In this document: piece by piece, positions 6,016 through 6,486 of the stretch
Layout: each line of letters starts with the position of its first letter
How positions within the stretch are numbered: position 1 is the first letter of the stretch
Source of the DNA: DATEZO01 sp035255485
GTDB lineage: Bacteria > Pseudomonadota > Gammaproteobacteria > Burkholderiales > Burkholderiaceae_D
Direction of reading: 5' to 3'
Assembly (NCBI GenBank): GCA_035255485.1
Contig: DATEZO010000168.1
Location: 1-6,486 of the forward strand
Length of the DNA stretch: 6,486 nucleotides
Notes under the pieces: generated by a model
What the model was told of the DNA's origin: nothing
Databases searched by the model: none
What the model saw: the letters and a program-made list of their open reading frames with translations, nothing else
Made by a program: the position numbers and the translations under genes

Positions 6016-6037
6016 TGCTGCGCAGCATGGCGCCATG
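6016..6037. repeat. Two overlapping 12-bp perfect palindromes
   Basis: TGCTGCGCAGCA (6016-6027) and CATGGCGCCATG (6026-6037) are each perfect palindromes and share two bases. They lie about 80-100 bp upstream of the b561 start. They could be regulator sites or alternative RNA folds; no known operator is recognised. Confidence 0.4.
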
Positions 6038-6087
6038 ATACAACGCGATGTGCTACCCGCCCGCTCCCGTGGCACTGGCATACCGAT

Positions 6088-6105
6088 AGCATCAAACATG
6101 ATGCT
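6088..6105. repeat. 7-bp inverted repeat with AACA loop
   Basis: AGCATCA-AACA-TGATGCT is a perfect dyad. It may be an operator for a dimeric regulator of the b561 gene or a small hairpin. No T-run follows on either strand, so it is not a standard terminator. Confidence 0.35.
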
Positions 6106-6303
6106 GATGCGCGCCATTTGTCGCATTGGTTGCAACGGGAGTTTGGCGTATGGGGCGTGTCGTCAGGCAATCTCCCATGTCATCGCACCCAGGTCATTGG
6201 GGCCGAGGCGGCAGATCACCGGCTTCAGCGCCTTGGGAAACGCGGCACGTGCGGGATGCGATCCTGGCCTGTGCATTCATGCCGCACGTTCGCCGGGAGC
6301 CAT

Positions 6304-6337
6304 AAAAAAGGCGGGTCGCATTTCTGCGGCCCGCCTT
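6304..6337 (-). terminator. Rho-independent terminator of the minus-strand gene at the right edge
   Basis: Read on the minus strand, AAGGCGGG and CCCGCCTT form the outer stem. CGCA/TGCG continue it after one T-G pair, and the loop is four bases. A T-run (the complement of AAAAAA at 6304-6309) follows directly. It lies about 30 bp after the stop at 6368, as expected for the gene entering from the right edge. Confidence 0.9.
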
Positions 6338-6367
6338 GCCGGCGTACTTTTACTGCTTCAGCAATAG

Positions 6368-6486
6368 CTATGCGGCATGCTGCGACGCCTTGCCCGCAGG
6401 CGCTGGCGCATGGAAGGTTTTCAGCAGCGCCGCTTCCTTCTCCTGCGCCGCCTTCAGGTGGCGTTGCTTCACGTGGCCGTAGCCGC
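6368..6486 (-). CDS. C-terminal fragment, probably indolepyruvate ferredoxin oxidoreductase
   Basis: Only the last 38 codons are present, ending in TAG at 6370-6368 on the minus strand; the gene begins beyond the window. The visible sequence starts GYGHVKQRHLKAAQEKEAAL and ends in an Ala/Pro-rich tail. The pattern 'G(Y/F)GHVK...L..A...E..LL..F' recalls the C-terminus of the large fused indolepyruvate ferredoxin oxidoreductases of proteobacteria. These decarboxylate aryl-pyruvates to aryl-acetyl-CoA using thiamine diphosphate and iron-sulfur clusters. The frame is supported by the terminator just downstream. The call rests on a short tail recalled from memory and could be wrong; that a real gene ends here is much surer. 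Confidence 0.6.
   Translation of the reverse strand, partial: GYGHVKQRHLKAAQEKEAALLKTFHAPAPAGKASQHAA

Larger units (their letters stand above)
5936..6303. other. Non-coding stretch upstream of cytochrome b561, with palindromes
   Basis: No believable gene is seen on either strand; the longest frame (+, 6035-6367) runs through the terminator at 6304-6337. The b561 promoter should lie near the right of 5935, but no good -35/-10 pair was found; TAAAAA, read on the minus strand about 25-30 bases before the start, is the nearest -10-like word. Several perfect inverted repeats occur (6016-6027, 6026-6037 and 6088-6105) and are listed separately. Confidence 0.45.

Noticed and set aside
6035..6367. 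Plus-strand frame of 110 codons
   Set aside because: Runs through a clear terminator and palindromes, with no ribosome site or recognisable domain.

Overview
The window reads as chromosomal DNA from a high-GC betaproteobacterium. Order Burkholderiales, and possibly family Oxalobacteraceae, is my inference from protein style and base composition, not from a marker gene. It has an ordinary chromosomal backbone with one foreign insert.

Left part (1-3810, + strand). The C-terminal tail of a LysE/RhtB-type amino-acid exporter is followed by a zinc-uptake cluster. The cluster holds a small secreted His/Cys protein resembling DUF2946, a porin-like outer-membrane beta-barrel with an N-terminal coiled coil, a ZnuA-type periplasmic metal-binding protein and a ZnuB-type permease. 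The last three genes are tightly packed: the znuA ribosome binding site overlaps the porin stop, and znuA and znuB overlap by four bases (ATGA). No ATPase (znuC) lies in the cluster. A large RNA hairpin separates the small secreted gene from the porin gene.

Middle (3811-5298). After a strong hairpin comes about 560 bp of anonymous DNA, A+T-richer in its first part, with a perfect 7-bp palindrome and no convincing gene. Then comes what I judge the most interesting object: an apparently complete integron gene cassette, 4445-5298. It encodes a five-helix membrane protein of unknown function whose stop codon lies inside an attC recombination site. The left boundary (G/TTAGGGC) is the exact 8-base complement of the inverse core at the attC start (GCCCTAAC), as expected for a circular cassette inserted by an integron integrase. 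I see no integrase gene, attI or second attC here, so this looks like a solitary cassette inserted at a secondary site or left from a lost array.

Right part (5299-6486, - strand). A cytochrome b561 gene is followed, on its upstream side, by about 370 bp of non-coding DNA with several palindromes. Next are a rho-independent terminator and the last 38 codons of a gene whose C-terminus resembles indolepyruvate ferredoxin oxidoreductase.

Together, the left genes would move Zn(II) from outside the cell through the outer membrane, periplasm and inner membrane, borrowing an ATPase from elsewhere. The cassette is unrelated cargo between the zinc operon and the convergent cytochrome b561 gene. By analogy with other cassettes it may serve a niche or phage-defence role, but the sequence alone does not show this.
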